Source: a candidate division WWE3 bacterium (GTDB lineage Bacteria; Patescibacteriota; WWE3; UBA101185; UBA10185). From it: a DNA stretch of 40,307 bases. Positions 23,001 to 31,422 of the stretch are shown one piece after another (position 1 is the stretch's first letter; each line of letters starts with the position of its first letter). The position numbers were made by a program, and so were the translations under genes. The stretch covers positions 1-40,307 of the forward strand of contig QZJF01000008.1 in NCBI GenBank assembly GCA_003599255.1. The letters are read 5' to 3'. A model generated the notes under the pieces. It was not told where the DNA came from. It saw only the letters and a list, made by a program, of their open reading frames with translations, and made no database searches.

Positions 23001-24146
23001 ATGAAATTCCTATTGACGGCTGATTTGCACTTGAGGCTCAACGAACCGTTGGGCGTACAAATTTCAGACTTTCATGGATTCAAAATCAATGATAGATTGG
23101 CGGATAAATTTGTTATGCTTGAGCAGATGGTTGCTACTGCTATCAAACATGATGTAGATTGGTTTGTGATTTTGGGGGACTTATTCGATTATCCCAATCC
23201 CCCTGAAATTCTTCGTTTCTTGTTCTTTCAGGCCATTGCTCCGTTGTGGGAAAAGAAGAAAATTTCAACACTACTTCTTGCTGGGAATCATGGAACAGAC
23301 GATTGGCAGGCTCATAACTTGATGTCAGAGTCTTGGGTTTCTCAAGGTGCGTTTGAAACAATGTCAACTCCATTCGTGAAAACGTTTATGAATAGGGCTG
23401 GTGAGGAGATTCCAATCGTAGGATTTCCCGAAATGAAACCCGATGTTCTCGATGATTGGTTTGTGAAATTGGAGAATCGTGACCCTGAACCATTTGCTTT
23501 TGGTCATCTTGGATTGGCATTTTCAAAGGTTGAAGCATCTGATTTTAGGGTAACATCTGGAGTTGAAGTTACTAAGTTTAGCAGATTCAAGCATGTTTTC
23601 CTTGGAGATTTCCATCGTCCGCAGGAGTTGGCAAACTGTCAGTACGTAGGTTCTCCCTTCATAATCGATTTGGGTGAGATTGACTATATTCATTCATACT
23701 TAGTGGCTACATTAACATCTATCGGTGGATGGAAGAGTGAGGCATTTGTTTTGCAAGACCCCCTCTCCTGTGAAGTTCGCAATATCAAAATTGATTCTAA
23801 TACACGTAATGAAGATTTCATGAAGTTGTTTGCTCCAAAGAAGACTGGGATGAAGGAGTTTTTGTGCTTGAAATTGAGTATAGACAAAGCTTCAGCGTCT
23901 CTTCCTATTGTTGACTTCAAAAAACTTCAAGCTGACTTGCTCAATTTAGGATTCTACTGGGTTCGTTTTGATTTTGATTTCGTTGACAACAAAATTCTTG
24001 ATGTTGACAGAGTAGCTGCGAAGGCTGGTGGCATCGATTGGGCTTATTTGGAATATTGTAAGCAGCACTCATTCACGGAAGAAGTTGCTAATTATGGGCG
24101 AAAAATCATGGGGGAACTTCGTGCAACTAAAAAAGCTGAGAATTGA
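23001..24146 (+). CDS. sbcD: SbcD/Mre11-like nuclease
   Basis: The product is 381 residues. Calcineurin-like metal motifs occur in order: TADLHLR (6-12), ILGDLFDYP, LAGNHG, FGHLG and LGDFHRP. This is the nuclease half of an SbcCD/gp46-47 complex that trims DNA ends for recombination. AAGG stands 9 bases before the ATG. It overlaps the SbcC gene, as is usual for this pair. Confidence 0.92.
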   Translation: MKFLLTADLHLRLNEPLGVQISDFHGFKINDRLADKFVMLEQMVATAIKHDVDWFVILGDLFDYPNPPEILRFLFFQAIAPLWEKKKISTLLLAGNHGTDDWQAHNLMSESWVSQGAFETMSTPFVKTFMNRAGEEIPIVGFPEMKPDVLDDWFVKLENRDPEPFAFGHLGLAFSKVEASDFRVTSGVEVTKFSRFKHVFLGDFHRPQELANCQYVGSPFIIDLGEIDYIHSYLVATLTSIGGWKSEAFVLQDPLSCEVRNIKIDSNTRNEDFMKLFAPKKTGMKEFLCLKLSIDKASASLPIVDFKKLQADLLNLGFYWVRFDFDFVDNKILDVDRVAAKAGGIDWAYLEYCKQHSFTEEVANYGRKIMGELRATKKAEN

Positions 24147-26283
24147 GAATCTATTTCGGTTTGAAAAAGTTGATATTGATTTTGGAAAGTTTCCGTTGGG
24201 CGCTACAATTTGTGTTCTCGGTCAGAACTTTGACCAGTTTGGGGCTAACTCTAACGGTGCAGGCAAGAGTTCTATTTTTGAAGTGATATCCTGGGTGATT
24301 TTTGGGAAAACTCTTCGACCGAGCTACGTTAGCGATATAGTTCGTCGGGGAACTTCTGCAGGATTTGCTCGTTTAGAGTTAAACAATGAAAGATACGGCA
24401 ATGTTGTAATTGAGCGATTTCGTAAGATTTCAGAAGCTGGTTTCAAAGTGAAGCTGTGGGTGAACAGCGCGGAAGTTACAGGTAGAAAGAATACTCAAGA
24501 GTTGATTTTTAAGTACTTGGGGTTCGAAGGGAATAGAGTTTTCGAGGATTTTCAGAATCTTGTTTTGCTATCCCGCTCCTCAATTGATTTGTTTGCTTCG
24601 AGTAAGACAGGAGCGAAAGAGAGAATTGAGACAGTTCGTAGATTTTTAGGAGTTGACTTTTTAGGAGAACTTATTATATTACTACGAGACAAGAAAGCCC
24701 AAGGATTGAGTAGCAGGTTGAAGGTGGATGTTGAGGTTGGGCAGTTAAGAGCGATGGTGAATCAAGCGTCAGAATCATCTCTTTTATTGGCACTTGAAAA
24801 TGCTAAATCTAAGAAAAATGAAGCAGTAGCTCAGCAAGAACTTCTTGAGAACGAAATGAGCTCCATTCAGTCTCATTTATTCAATCTTGATGGTGCTTTG
24901 AAGTTGGAAACAGATGTGACAATCTTGAAAAATTCATTGACTTTGCTTCACGAGAGAATTTTAGGTGTGAAGTCAAAGATACTTGCTGTTGAAAATGTGA
25001 TAAGTACTTCTAAGACAGTAGATGTAGAACCTTTGAATTCGAGCATATCACAGCAAGAAAAAATTGTAGATGCTTTAGCGATTGAGGCATCTGAAAAAAT
25101 GATAGTCTCTAAACGTGTAGAGGATGATATTCTTTCTTTACAGACGGAGTTGAAAAAGCAAAATCTATCTACTTCTTCGTTGCTTCGTTGTCCAGTATGC
25201 TTTTCAGAACTACTTCTTGATGAGGGGCTCATGGAGAAATCTTTAATGAAGTTTGACATAGAAGGCAAAGCAAAGTTGCGAAGTGGCCTGGAAGAGAAAA
25301 TCAAAGCTTTGATTGAAAAGCAAAATTTGTTGCTTGTTGAAATAGGCAATGTTCGAGCAGCCTTTTCAGCTGCTAAGCAATCGGTAACATCTCTTCGGGA
25401 TTCTCTTTTGGCTGCAGTTAAAAACAATGAGAGAATCAAGGCTGCTTGTGAATCGGTGGTATCATTAAATGATGATTTGACTGTGTTATCTGCTCAGTGG
25501 GAAGAAAAATCGTCTTCTATGGCTGTAATTTTAGAACAATATTCTGAAATCATGAGTCAGTATGGAAATCAACCTGTTGCTGATGTTAGCAGGAAGTGGC
25601 GGCAACATCTGCAACAGAGCAACGAAAAGTTAGCTACAATCAGAGTGAATGTTGCAAAGTTTGAGGCTGAGATAGCTTCAATTGAGGTGTCAATTGAGGC
25701 TCAGAAACAAGCCAAGGTGAAGATTGACCAGAAAGAGAAAGAATTAGCTGAAATTGATAAAGAGTTGAATTTGATTGAAACTTGGTTAGTAGGATTTCCT
25801 GAAGTTTCAAGGATGGTTATTGATTCATCCTTACCGTTCTTTGAAGATAGAGTAAATTTTTATCTCAGTGAACTCAAAGTTACGGAACGAATCAAGTTCG
25901 AAACGCTGATTGAAAAACGTTCTGCTGAAGGAGAGTTTAAATCGGGGTTCAATATCAAAGTATGGGATGGAGCGTATTGGGCTGATTTTGATATGTACAG
26001 CGAAGGCGAGCGTATGCGAATTGCTCTTGCTGTTTGTTTTGGATTGCGTGATTTATCCTCGAAGATAACGCAAACACCTGTGTACTTCTTTTTGTGCGAT
26101 GAAATTGCAGATACACTTGACGATGCTGGAATACGAGAATTTTTCTTGCTTTTGAAGCATCTTCCTGAGCAGAAGTTTGTAGTAAGCCACAAAGTTGAAG
26201 GTATGCTTACAAATCATGCCGACGACGTGTTGACTGTAGAGCGAAGAAGTGGAGTTTCAATTTTGAAAGGACGTGCAGCGTGA
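24121..26283 (+). CDS. sbcC: SbcC/Rad50-like ATPase
   Basis: The product is about 720 residues, compact for SbcC. Walker A is GANSNGAGKSS, followed by long coiled coils around a zinc-hook CPVC, then the signature YSEGERMRIALA, Walker B FFLCDEIADTLD and an H-loop VVSHK. It pairs with SbcD as an ATP-driven end-processing machine. I prefer GTG 24121 (GGGGG about 6 bases upstream; protein then begins LKKLRIEN-like, as in relatives). ATG 24094 is an alternative. Confidence 0.92.
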   Translation: MQLKKLRIENLFRFEKVDIDFGKFPLGATICVLGQNFDQFGANSNGAGKSSIFEVISWVIFGKTLRPSYVSDIVRRGTSAGFARLELNNERYGNVVIERFRKISEAGFKVKLWVNSAEVTGRKNTQELIFKYLGFEGNRVFEDFQNLVLLSRSSIDLFASSKTGAKERIETVRRFLGVDFLGELIILLRDKKAQGLSSRLKVDVEVGQLRAMVNQASESSLLLALENAKSKKNEAVAQQELLENEMSSIQSHLFNLDGALKLETDVTILKNSLTLLHERILGVKSKILAVENVISTSKTVDVEPLNSSISQQEKIVDALAIEASEKMIVSKRVEDDILSLQTELKKQNLSTSSLLRCPVCFSELLLDEGLMEKSLMKFDIEGKAKLRSGLEEKIKALIEKQNLLLVEIGNVRAAFSAAKQSVTSLRDSLLAAVKNNERIKAACESVVSLNDDLTVLSAQWEEKSSSMAVILEQYSEIMSQYGNQPVADVSRKWRQHLQQSNEKLATIRVNVAKFEAEIASIEVSIEAQKQAKVKIDQKEKELAEIDKELNLIETWLVGFPEVSRMVIDSSLPFFEDRVNFYLSELKVTERIKFETLIEKRSAEGEFKSGFNIKVWDGAYWADFDMYSEGERMRIALAVCFGLRDLSSKITQTPVYFFLCDEIADTLDDAGIREFFLLLKHLPEQKFVVSHKVEGMLTNHADDVLTVERRSGVSILKGRAA

Positions 26284-26933
26284 CGGAAGTTTGGAAAACT
26301 GATAAAGAAATCAAGCAGCTTTCATCTCCAGATATTGAGATAGGGAATTCGATGATTTTTCTTGGTCTTGATTTGAACAAAAATTCAACAGGCGCATCTG
26401 CACTTCTTAGCGATGGAACATTGTGGTTTTCAAGAGTGTTTGTAGGCGGGAAAAACTATCCTTTTGACTCACTTGAACTACTTGTAGAGTACAACAAGTT
26501 CTTTTCAAATCTTGTAGATAACCTCTGTCCTGTTTACGGAAGACTCTATGTTGCAATTGAACAACTCAACGTTTTCTCTCCAAAATTGCAAGCGCTTACG
26601 TTAACTTTGGCGCAGATATCAGGGATATGTGTGATGAGTATGTTAGGTGTTGTTCCCACTGCGAGATTAAAAATGTTTCATAACAAGACGGTGAAGAAAT
26701 TTATTACAGGTAGCGGTAACGCAACGAAAGAAATGATGATTAACGAAATTGAGAAGATGTATCCACGTCCATCAGGCTTTCCAAAATCATTGAGTTCAGA
26801 TAGAGCTGATTCGATTGCTATGGCATATACATATTTATGGGTTTGGAATCATAGAAATAATCAAGATAAGTCAGTCGAACAACTTGCAAATCACGCTGTT
26901 AGGTCTAAGATAGCTCGACAACTTGAAATTTGA
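26280..26933 (+). CDS. ruvC: RuvC-like Holliday junction resolvase
   Basis: The 217-residue product has FLGLDLNKNSTG (first Asp), VAIEQLN (Glu) and the C-terminal SSDRADSIAMAY (Asp pair), giving the RNase H-fold active site of RuvC. It would cut branched DNA before packaging. The GTG start at 26280 overlaps the SbcC stop by 4 bases; GGA lies upstream. A 28-residue N-terminal extension precedes the first strand. Confidence 0.82.
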   Translation: MTEVWKTDKEIKQLSSPDIEIGNSMIFLGLDLNKNSTGASALLSDGTLWFSRVFVGGKNYPFDSLELLVEYNKFFSNLVDNLCPVYGRLYVAIEQLNVFSPKLQALTLTLAQISGICVMSMLGVVPTARLKMFHNKTVKKFITGSGNATKEMMINEIEKMYPRPSGFPKSLSSDRADSIAMAYTYLWVWNHRNNQDKSVEQLANHAVRSKIARQLEI

Positions 26934-26945
26934 TGGAGGGAATGA

Positions 26946-27524
26946 ATGTTTGAGAATGCTGAGATAAGAAAGGTATTTCGAAGTACAAGAGATTTCGTTA
27001 CATTGAATTCATCTTGCTATATTGGTGAATCAGACCTGTGGCTTCCAGTGAGAAATTCAAAAGGTGAACTCTGTGCGACCTTTGTGCGTTGGTATGCTGA
27101 TATGATTTTGGATGCAGGGAAAGAGTTTTCCGAGAAACACAAACAACTTTTCAATCAAGTTATGAAATTAATCAAAGAAGTTGGAATATCTTCTACTGAT
27201 TTGAAATCAAGGAAATCTTTGGAGCTTCTTGAGAAGCTTGATATTGACCGGCATGGAATGGTTACATCGTATGACACACTTATTAATTTGAAATTTCGTC
27301 TCATGTTATGGATGTTTGACGAAATTCGAAGCACACTGAAACTCTCTGAGAGGTCGAGTATGCTTTACTTGATTGAAGGTTCGACAACTCGTGCGAGATT
27401 TGGAATTTTGAAGGAGCCTGCAATTTATACTTTTGGGTTGTTGAAAGAGCTTCAATTTCATGGACTCACTGCAAGATTTTGTAACCTTTCGTTGTATGAA
27501 CATGGACATAGAAGAATTGCGTAA
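26946..27524 (+). CDS. Hypothetical phage protein (192 residues)
   Basis: No recognised motif. It is soluble and mostly helical in the middle, and ends in a basic tail (HGHRRIA). GGAGGG stands 5 bases before ATG. It lies between RuvC and the packaging genes, and its end overlaps the next gene by about 29 bases. Confidence 0.65.
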   Translation: MFENAEIRKVFRSTRDFVTLNSSCYIGESDLWLPVRNSKGELCATFVRWYADMILDAGKEFSEKHKQLFNQVMKLIKEVGISSTDLKSRKSLELLEKLDIDRHGMVTSYDTLINLKFRLMLWMFDEIRSTLKLSERSSMLYLIEGSTTRARFGILKEPAIYTFGLLKELQFHGLTARFCNLSLYEHGHRRIA

Positions 27525-28206
27525 GCAACAATCAGAGAGCAGCCGAGCCCTTATTGCCGTAGAGGCAAGATTAGCAAGGGGAAAGGATAACGTTGAGATT
27601 GTTTCGGAGAAGGAAGTATATCTACTCGATAATGACGGGGTCAGATATCGACGTATTTGTGGAACTGCACTCACCACAATGCCAGAAGGATTTTATTGTT
27701 TGAGGCCTTCAGGTTCGGGGACAAATCATCTTGGAGTTGGAAGATGTAGTTTTCATGATAGAAGTAAGTTGTTGTCCTCAGAGAGAAAATTGCTAACTGT
27801 TTCTGATATGCTATTGAAGACTGGATATGGAAAGGAACTTCGTAAGCGATTCAAGACATGCGAAACCGCTGAGAGTTTGTTTAGTTCTGTTGATTCTGAA
27901 CTTGAATTGCTGTACAGAATACTACGAGAGAGACTTTCAAAGCCTGCTGCCGACCTTAATGAAATTCGAAGCATGATAAATCAAATCATCAAGGTGAAAA
28001 TGGTTCGGCAAGACCTTTTAAGAGCATCCTTATTTACTCGGGACGAGCTGTTAAAATATTTCAAATTGATAGTAGATACTTGTAAAGATATTTTGGATGA
28101 AACGCAGTTTCAGAGGTTGATGATTGTGTTGAATACTGTGATTGGCACAAAGATTGAGAGTTCGCAGATTGATACAGTATCGGACGAGGAGTTGGAGCAG
28201 GTATAG
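27496..28206 (+). CDS. Possible terminase small subunit with Cys/His motif
   Basis: The 236-residue product has a CGTAL...YCLRP...RCSFH segment (about 55-88) that resembles the C-x-C-x-C-x-H patch seen in some phage proteins encoded just ahead of the large terminase. Helical, charged sequence follows. The position three genes before the terminase ATPase half fits TerS, but no DNA-binding fold is clear. The start is uncertain: ATG 27496 or 27502, neither with a good SD. Confidence 0.4.
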   Translation: MNMDIEELRKQQSESSRALIAVEARLARGKDNVEIVSEKEVYLLDNDGVRYRRICGTALTTMPEGFYCLRPSGSGTNHLGVGRCSFHDRSKLLSSERKLLTVSDMLLKTGYGKELRKRFKTCETAESLFSSVDSELELLYRILRERLSKPAADLNEIRSMINQIIKVKMVRQDLLRASLFTRDELLKYFKLIVDTCKDILDETQFQRLMIVLNTVIGTKIESSQIDTVSDEELEQV

Positions 28207-28668
28207 ATGCTTCATTCAATTAAATTTTCTGACCCTATTCGTATTTCCTGCGGGAAGACGAGAAGATATTACAAGAAAAATTGTATCGAAGTGAAAAGTG
28301 ATAGTGGGGAGAGTGCACAGATTCCTGTTTACAAATTTGTGTTTCGAGCAGCGTTGATATCAAGCTTGGTTGCTGTTCAAGACCCTAACTTTGAGCTGAA
28401 TCGAAGAAGTATGAGAATCACTCATCGAATTTCGGAAATAGACTACTACTACATCAATCGCGTAATCACAGATTCTTTAGGATGTTTCAATAAGTTCATC
28501 ATAGCCTCGAGAACAAATGTTCTTCAGTTGATTCCTCGTATTGTAATTGTGAAGATATCAGATTACGTTTTTAATGAACCCTATCTACTTGAGCTTGTTC
28601 GGGATGCAGGTGGAACTACAATTCTCGGCGAAGAAACAATGTTTGAATGGAAGCCTGTGGTTGTATGA
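28207..28668 (+). CDS. Hypothetical protein upstream of terminase
   Basis: The 153-residue product is basic, with many Tyr and Arg residues (KTRRYYKKN; RISEIDYYYINR). No family is recognised. GGAG stands 10 bases before the ATG at 28207; the upstream stop is adjacent. Its stop overlaps the terminase start as ATGA. A packaging-related role is only suggested by position. Confidence 0.6.
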   Translation: MLHSIKFSDPIRISCGKTRRYYKKNCIEVKSDSGESAQIPVYKFVFRAALISSLVAVQDPNFELNRRSMRITHRISEIDYYYINRVITDSLGCFNKFIIASRTNVLQLIPRIVIVKISDYVFNEPYLLELVRDAGGTTILGEETMFEWKPVVV

Positions 28669-29687
28669 ATGGATTGCAAAAAGAACAAAATGTTCTTAAC
28701 TCATTATCTGAGTTGATAAATACTAATTATCGTTCAGCTTTGCTGTCAGGTGCGTCGTCGGTATCTACGATTGATAGAAAGATTGAAGAACTTCAGGACA
28801 TTTCGATTTCTGAACTTCTTGATTCAGAAGAGTTTCTTAACACTAAGGAGTGGTTGTATCCCTGCCATCGTCAAGATATCATAACAATTTTCGAATTGAA
28901 AAAAAAGTATGATATTCATACTGTTCTTGACGAAGAAGGCATTGGAAGCGGGAAATCTACGAAGTTAGCATTGTTGATAGCCCTTCAAATTTTCAAATTA
29001 GGAATGAAGCCTAATCCGCAAGACGAGCTGGGATTAGCTCCCGATAGAAAGATAGCGTTTATCATGATGTCTAAGAATGCGGATAAGGCCAAGAAAGTTA
29101 CATTCACTGAGTTTCTTCCGCTATGCAACAACAAGTTCTTTATGCAGTACTTAACACCTTCTCCAACGTTTGCTGAAGTTCAAAATAAGAGAATTTATCC
29201 CTCTGAGTTGAAGTTTCCAAAGAACATTCTTGTATTTCCTGGGACAGGTGCAGCAGCATCTGCGTTGGGGTATAACATCTACGGAGCAGTGATAGACGAA
29301 GCCAACTACTTAGAGTGGACAGCAGACAGTAAGAAAACAGCATTCGGCGGGACAAGTTTTGCTGTTTACGACGCCGCAAAAATGATGTATGACGAAATTT
29401 TTACACGTATGACTTCGAGATATATGCGAGCTGGAGGACGAATTCCAGGTCTTCTTGTATTATCTTCGAATCCGAGTCACAATGAGACCTTCATGGAGAG
29501 ATTGATTTCACAAGCAGATGTTGAGTCTGTAGACTCAAGTGGGGAGAGATGGGTTGATATCAAGAATAAGATGATGATTATCAAGCGGCCATTGTGGTCG
29601 GCTCTGAAGGACAAGAAAGGTGTGTACTGCGGGAAAACGTTCAAGTTTGATTTCAAGAACTGTAGGGTGGTGAATGATGCAAGTTGA
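28665..29687 (+). CDS. terL: Terminase large subunit, ATPase half
   Basis: The 340-residue product has Walker A-type EEGIGSGKST (about 91-100), Walker B YGAVIDEANY and motif III LVLSSNPS, matching the packaging ATPase domain of large terminases. It ends in the strand FKFDFKNCRVV just where a normal protein would continue into the nuclease domain, which is encoded separately from 30349. ATG 28665 overlaps the upstream stop (ATGA). The two halves sum to 692 residues, so the protein looks complete though split. Confidence 0.85.
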   Translation: MNGLQKEQNVLNSLSELINTNYRSALLSGASSVSTIDRKIEELQDISISELLDSEEFLNTKEWLYPCHRQDIITIFELKKKYDIHTVLDEEGIGSGKSTKLALLIALQIFKLGMKPNPQDELGLAPDRKIAFIMMSKNADKAKKVTFTEFLPLCNNKFFMQYLTPSPTFAEVQNKRIYPSELKFPKNILVFPGTGAAASALGYNIYGAVIDEANYLEWTADSKKTAFGGTSFAVYDAAKMMYDEIFTRMTSRYMRAGGRIPGLLVLSSNPSHNETFMERLISQADVESVDSSGERWVDIKNKMMIIKRPLWSALKDKKGVYCGKTFKFDFKNCRVVNDAS

Positions 29688-29889
29688 ATGGAGGAGATTA
29701 GAGAATGAGGATGCTGTTGTGATTACAACAGGAGAATACACCGGCGTGACTCTTGACGCCATTGTTTTGCAGTTCAACGATACTGATTTTCTTGATAAAC
29801 TGTTGGCAGAAAAGAGTTTAGCAGAACTACATCCGTACATTCACAAGGTATATGAGAAGTATAAGCATTGTCGTCATTGTCTTGATTAG
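29674..29889 (+). CDS. Small protein inside the split terminase
   Basis: The product is 71 residues (70 if ATG 29677 is used), starting MQVEWRRLENEDAVVITTGEY and ending in a Cys/His tail (KHCRHCLD). No family is recognised. AGGGTGG precedes ATG 29674. It overlaps the terminase ATPase stop by 14 bases and the next gene by 38 bases. It does not look like a homing endonuclease. Confidence 0.5.
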   Translation: MMQVEWRRLENEDAVVITTGEYTGVTLDAIVLQFNDTDFLDKLLAEKSLAELHPYIHKVYEKYKHCRHCLD

Positions 29890-30349
29890 TATGATTTTTT
29901 CGTGTCAGCAAGAACGTGAAATTGCTGTACAGAATCCACAATCCGAGATGACTGTGGTTGAGGCTCTTGATTCGATGATTGCCAAGTCCATGAGAGATGT
30001 AAGTAGCCCGATGAGAAAGTTCGACCCTTTTTGTACAACATTATCAGCATCAAAAGTGTTAACAGCACACAAAATAGATTACAATTCAGAATCAGAAAAG
30101 TTTCTTGATAAAGGGTATCGATACGTTGTTTTGCCTGAAAAACAGTACATAGACTTGTTGAATTTTTTGGATTATTTGGAACGTGGTGGCGGAATTGGAT
30201 GGACTGCGCGGCATGTGAAGCTAAGTCCAGGAAATGTAATTGCATTGGATTCAGTGCTAACATTACCTACTCGAGTTGTTCTTTATGAGAATAAGAACTT
30301 TAAGTTTGATAGCTTGGGAAGATTACTCAAGCTTCAAGGAACGGATTGA
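29852..30349 (+). CDS. Putative lipoprotein inside the split terminase
   Basis: The 165-residue product begins with a signal peptide, MRSISIVVIVLISMIFSC, ending in a possible lipobox (IFSC), so cleavage before Cys18 and lipidation are plausible. The mature part is soluble with no recognised domain. AAGG lies 4 bases before the ATG. Its stop overlaps the start of the terminase nuclease half (TGATG). Phage lipoproteins often act in superinfection exclusion, but no direct evidence supports this. Confidence 0.55.
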   Translation: MRSISIVVIVLISMIFSCQQEREIAVQNPQSEMTVVEALDSMIAKSMRDVSSPMRKFDPFCTTLSASKVLTAHKIDYNSESEKFLDKGYRYVVLPEKQYIDLLNFLDYLERGGGIGWTARHVKLSPGNVIALDSVLTLPTRVVLYENKNFKFDSLGRLLKLQGTD

Positions 30350-31407
30350 TGGGTAGAATCATTAGGTCATTTATTCAGGACGTACCTGTTGAATACTTAC
30401 CTCTTGCTGAAAGAGACCCTGTTACATTTGCCCGAACTTTGGGGTGCGACCCTGTTGAGGCTTTGATGCCGTTTTTTACGGATAGAGATGCACTTCTTAG
30501 GTCGATTGATACTGACAAAAACAATCCGTTTGATGGGATTTCTTGCTCATTTTCTGAAGAGTTTGTGTGCCGAGACGAATTTCGAAGATACATGCACGTG
30601 GACTTAGGTTATAAGCGAGACCGATGCGGTTTGGCTATGTGCCATGTTCCTCGAGGCGTGTCTGTATCTCGAGATGTGATTGTTGGGTCTGATAGTTTTG
30701 TAGACCGTCGGCCGCTTCCGTTTGTTCAATTTGATTTTGTCGGTGTGATTCAAGCGTCACCTAACATTCCCATTCAGTTTGACGCTATTATCGAATTGAT
30801 TCACCGCGTCGCCGGAGAACTTGGGTTTCCACTCGTTCTTGTAACATACGATGGATGGCAATCTATCTCCTCAGTACAACGACTTAATCGTGAGGGGTAC
30901 TTAGCAGCTGTGATGTCTGTAGATAGAACGACAAAGTATGTTGTTCTTGATGTACATGAACCGCAAGGTTTTAGAGAAGAATCAACTAATGGAAGATACA
31001 TGATGCCTTGGGAAGGATATCGAGATTTGATTCTGGATGGTCGTGTTAGAATTCCCTTTTACAATCCGTGTTTGCATAATAGATTGAATCCTGATGTTAC
31101 TTTGTATGAAGAAGAATCTATGCATCTTGAAGAGGACGTGAAGAAAGGAAAAGTAGACCACCCGCCGAACGGTAGCAAAGATTTGATGGATGCGATTGTT
31201 GGCGCTGCTCTGAGTGCTTCTATAAATGAGTGGGGCATTCCTGAGCGTCCCGAAGATTTGCGAAGAGTTTCCAAGCAAACTAAGGAAGTTACGAAATCAA
31301 GAAGAGAAGATAAATTCAATGTTAATCTTGAACGAGAAGATAAAAAACAAGATATGGACTTGGGATTGGATGACGTATTTTCAGATTCAAACCCTGTAGG
31401 GTTTTAA
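30349..31407 (+). CDS. terL: Terminase large subunit, nuclease half
   Basis: The product is 352 residues. An N-terminal linker VPVEYLPLAERDP resembles the region joining ATPase and nuclease domains in intact terminases. RNase H-fold acidic residues are seen in YMHVDLGYKRD (about 81-91), VTYDGWQS and SKDLMDAIVGA. It would cut concatemers during packaging. The start is ATG 30349, overlapping the lipoprotein stop, with AAGGA 9 bases upstream. The charged C-terminal tail is long. Confidence 0.85.
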   Translation: MGRIIRSFIQDVPVEYLPLAERDPVTFARTLGCDPVEALMPFFTDRDALLRSIDTDKNNPFDGISCSFSEEFVCRDEFRRYMHVDLGYKRDRCGLAMCHVPRGVSVSRDVIVGSDSFVDRRPLPFVQFDFVGVIQASPNIPIQFDAIIELIHRVAGELGFPLVLVTYDGWQSISSVQRLNREGYLAAVMSVDRTTKYVVLDVHEPQGFREESTNGRYMMPWEGYRDLILDGRVRIPFYNPCLHNRLNPDVTLYEEESMHLEEDVKKGKVDHPPNGSKDLMDAIVGAALSASINEWGIPERPEDLRRVSKQTKEVTKSRREDKFNVNLEREDKKQDMDLGLDDVFSDSNPVGF

Positions 31408-31422
31408 TAGGGAGAGACTAAG

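Noticed and set aside
29688-30348. Group I intron or intein interrupting the terminase
   Set aside because: No group I core motifs or homing endonuclease are visible, the insert has its own overlapping genes with starts and stops, and both terminase halves have their own start codons.
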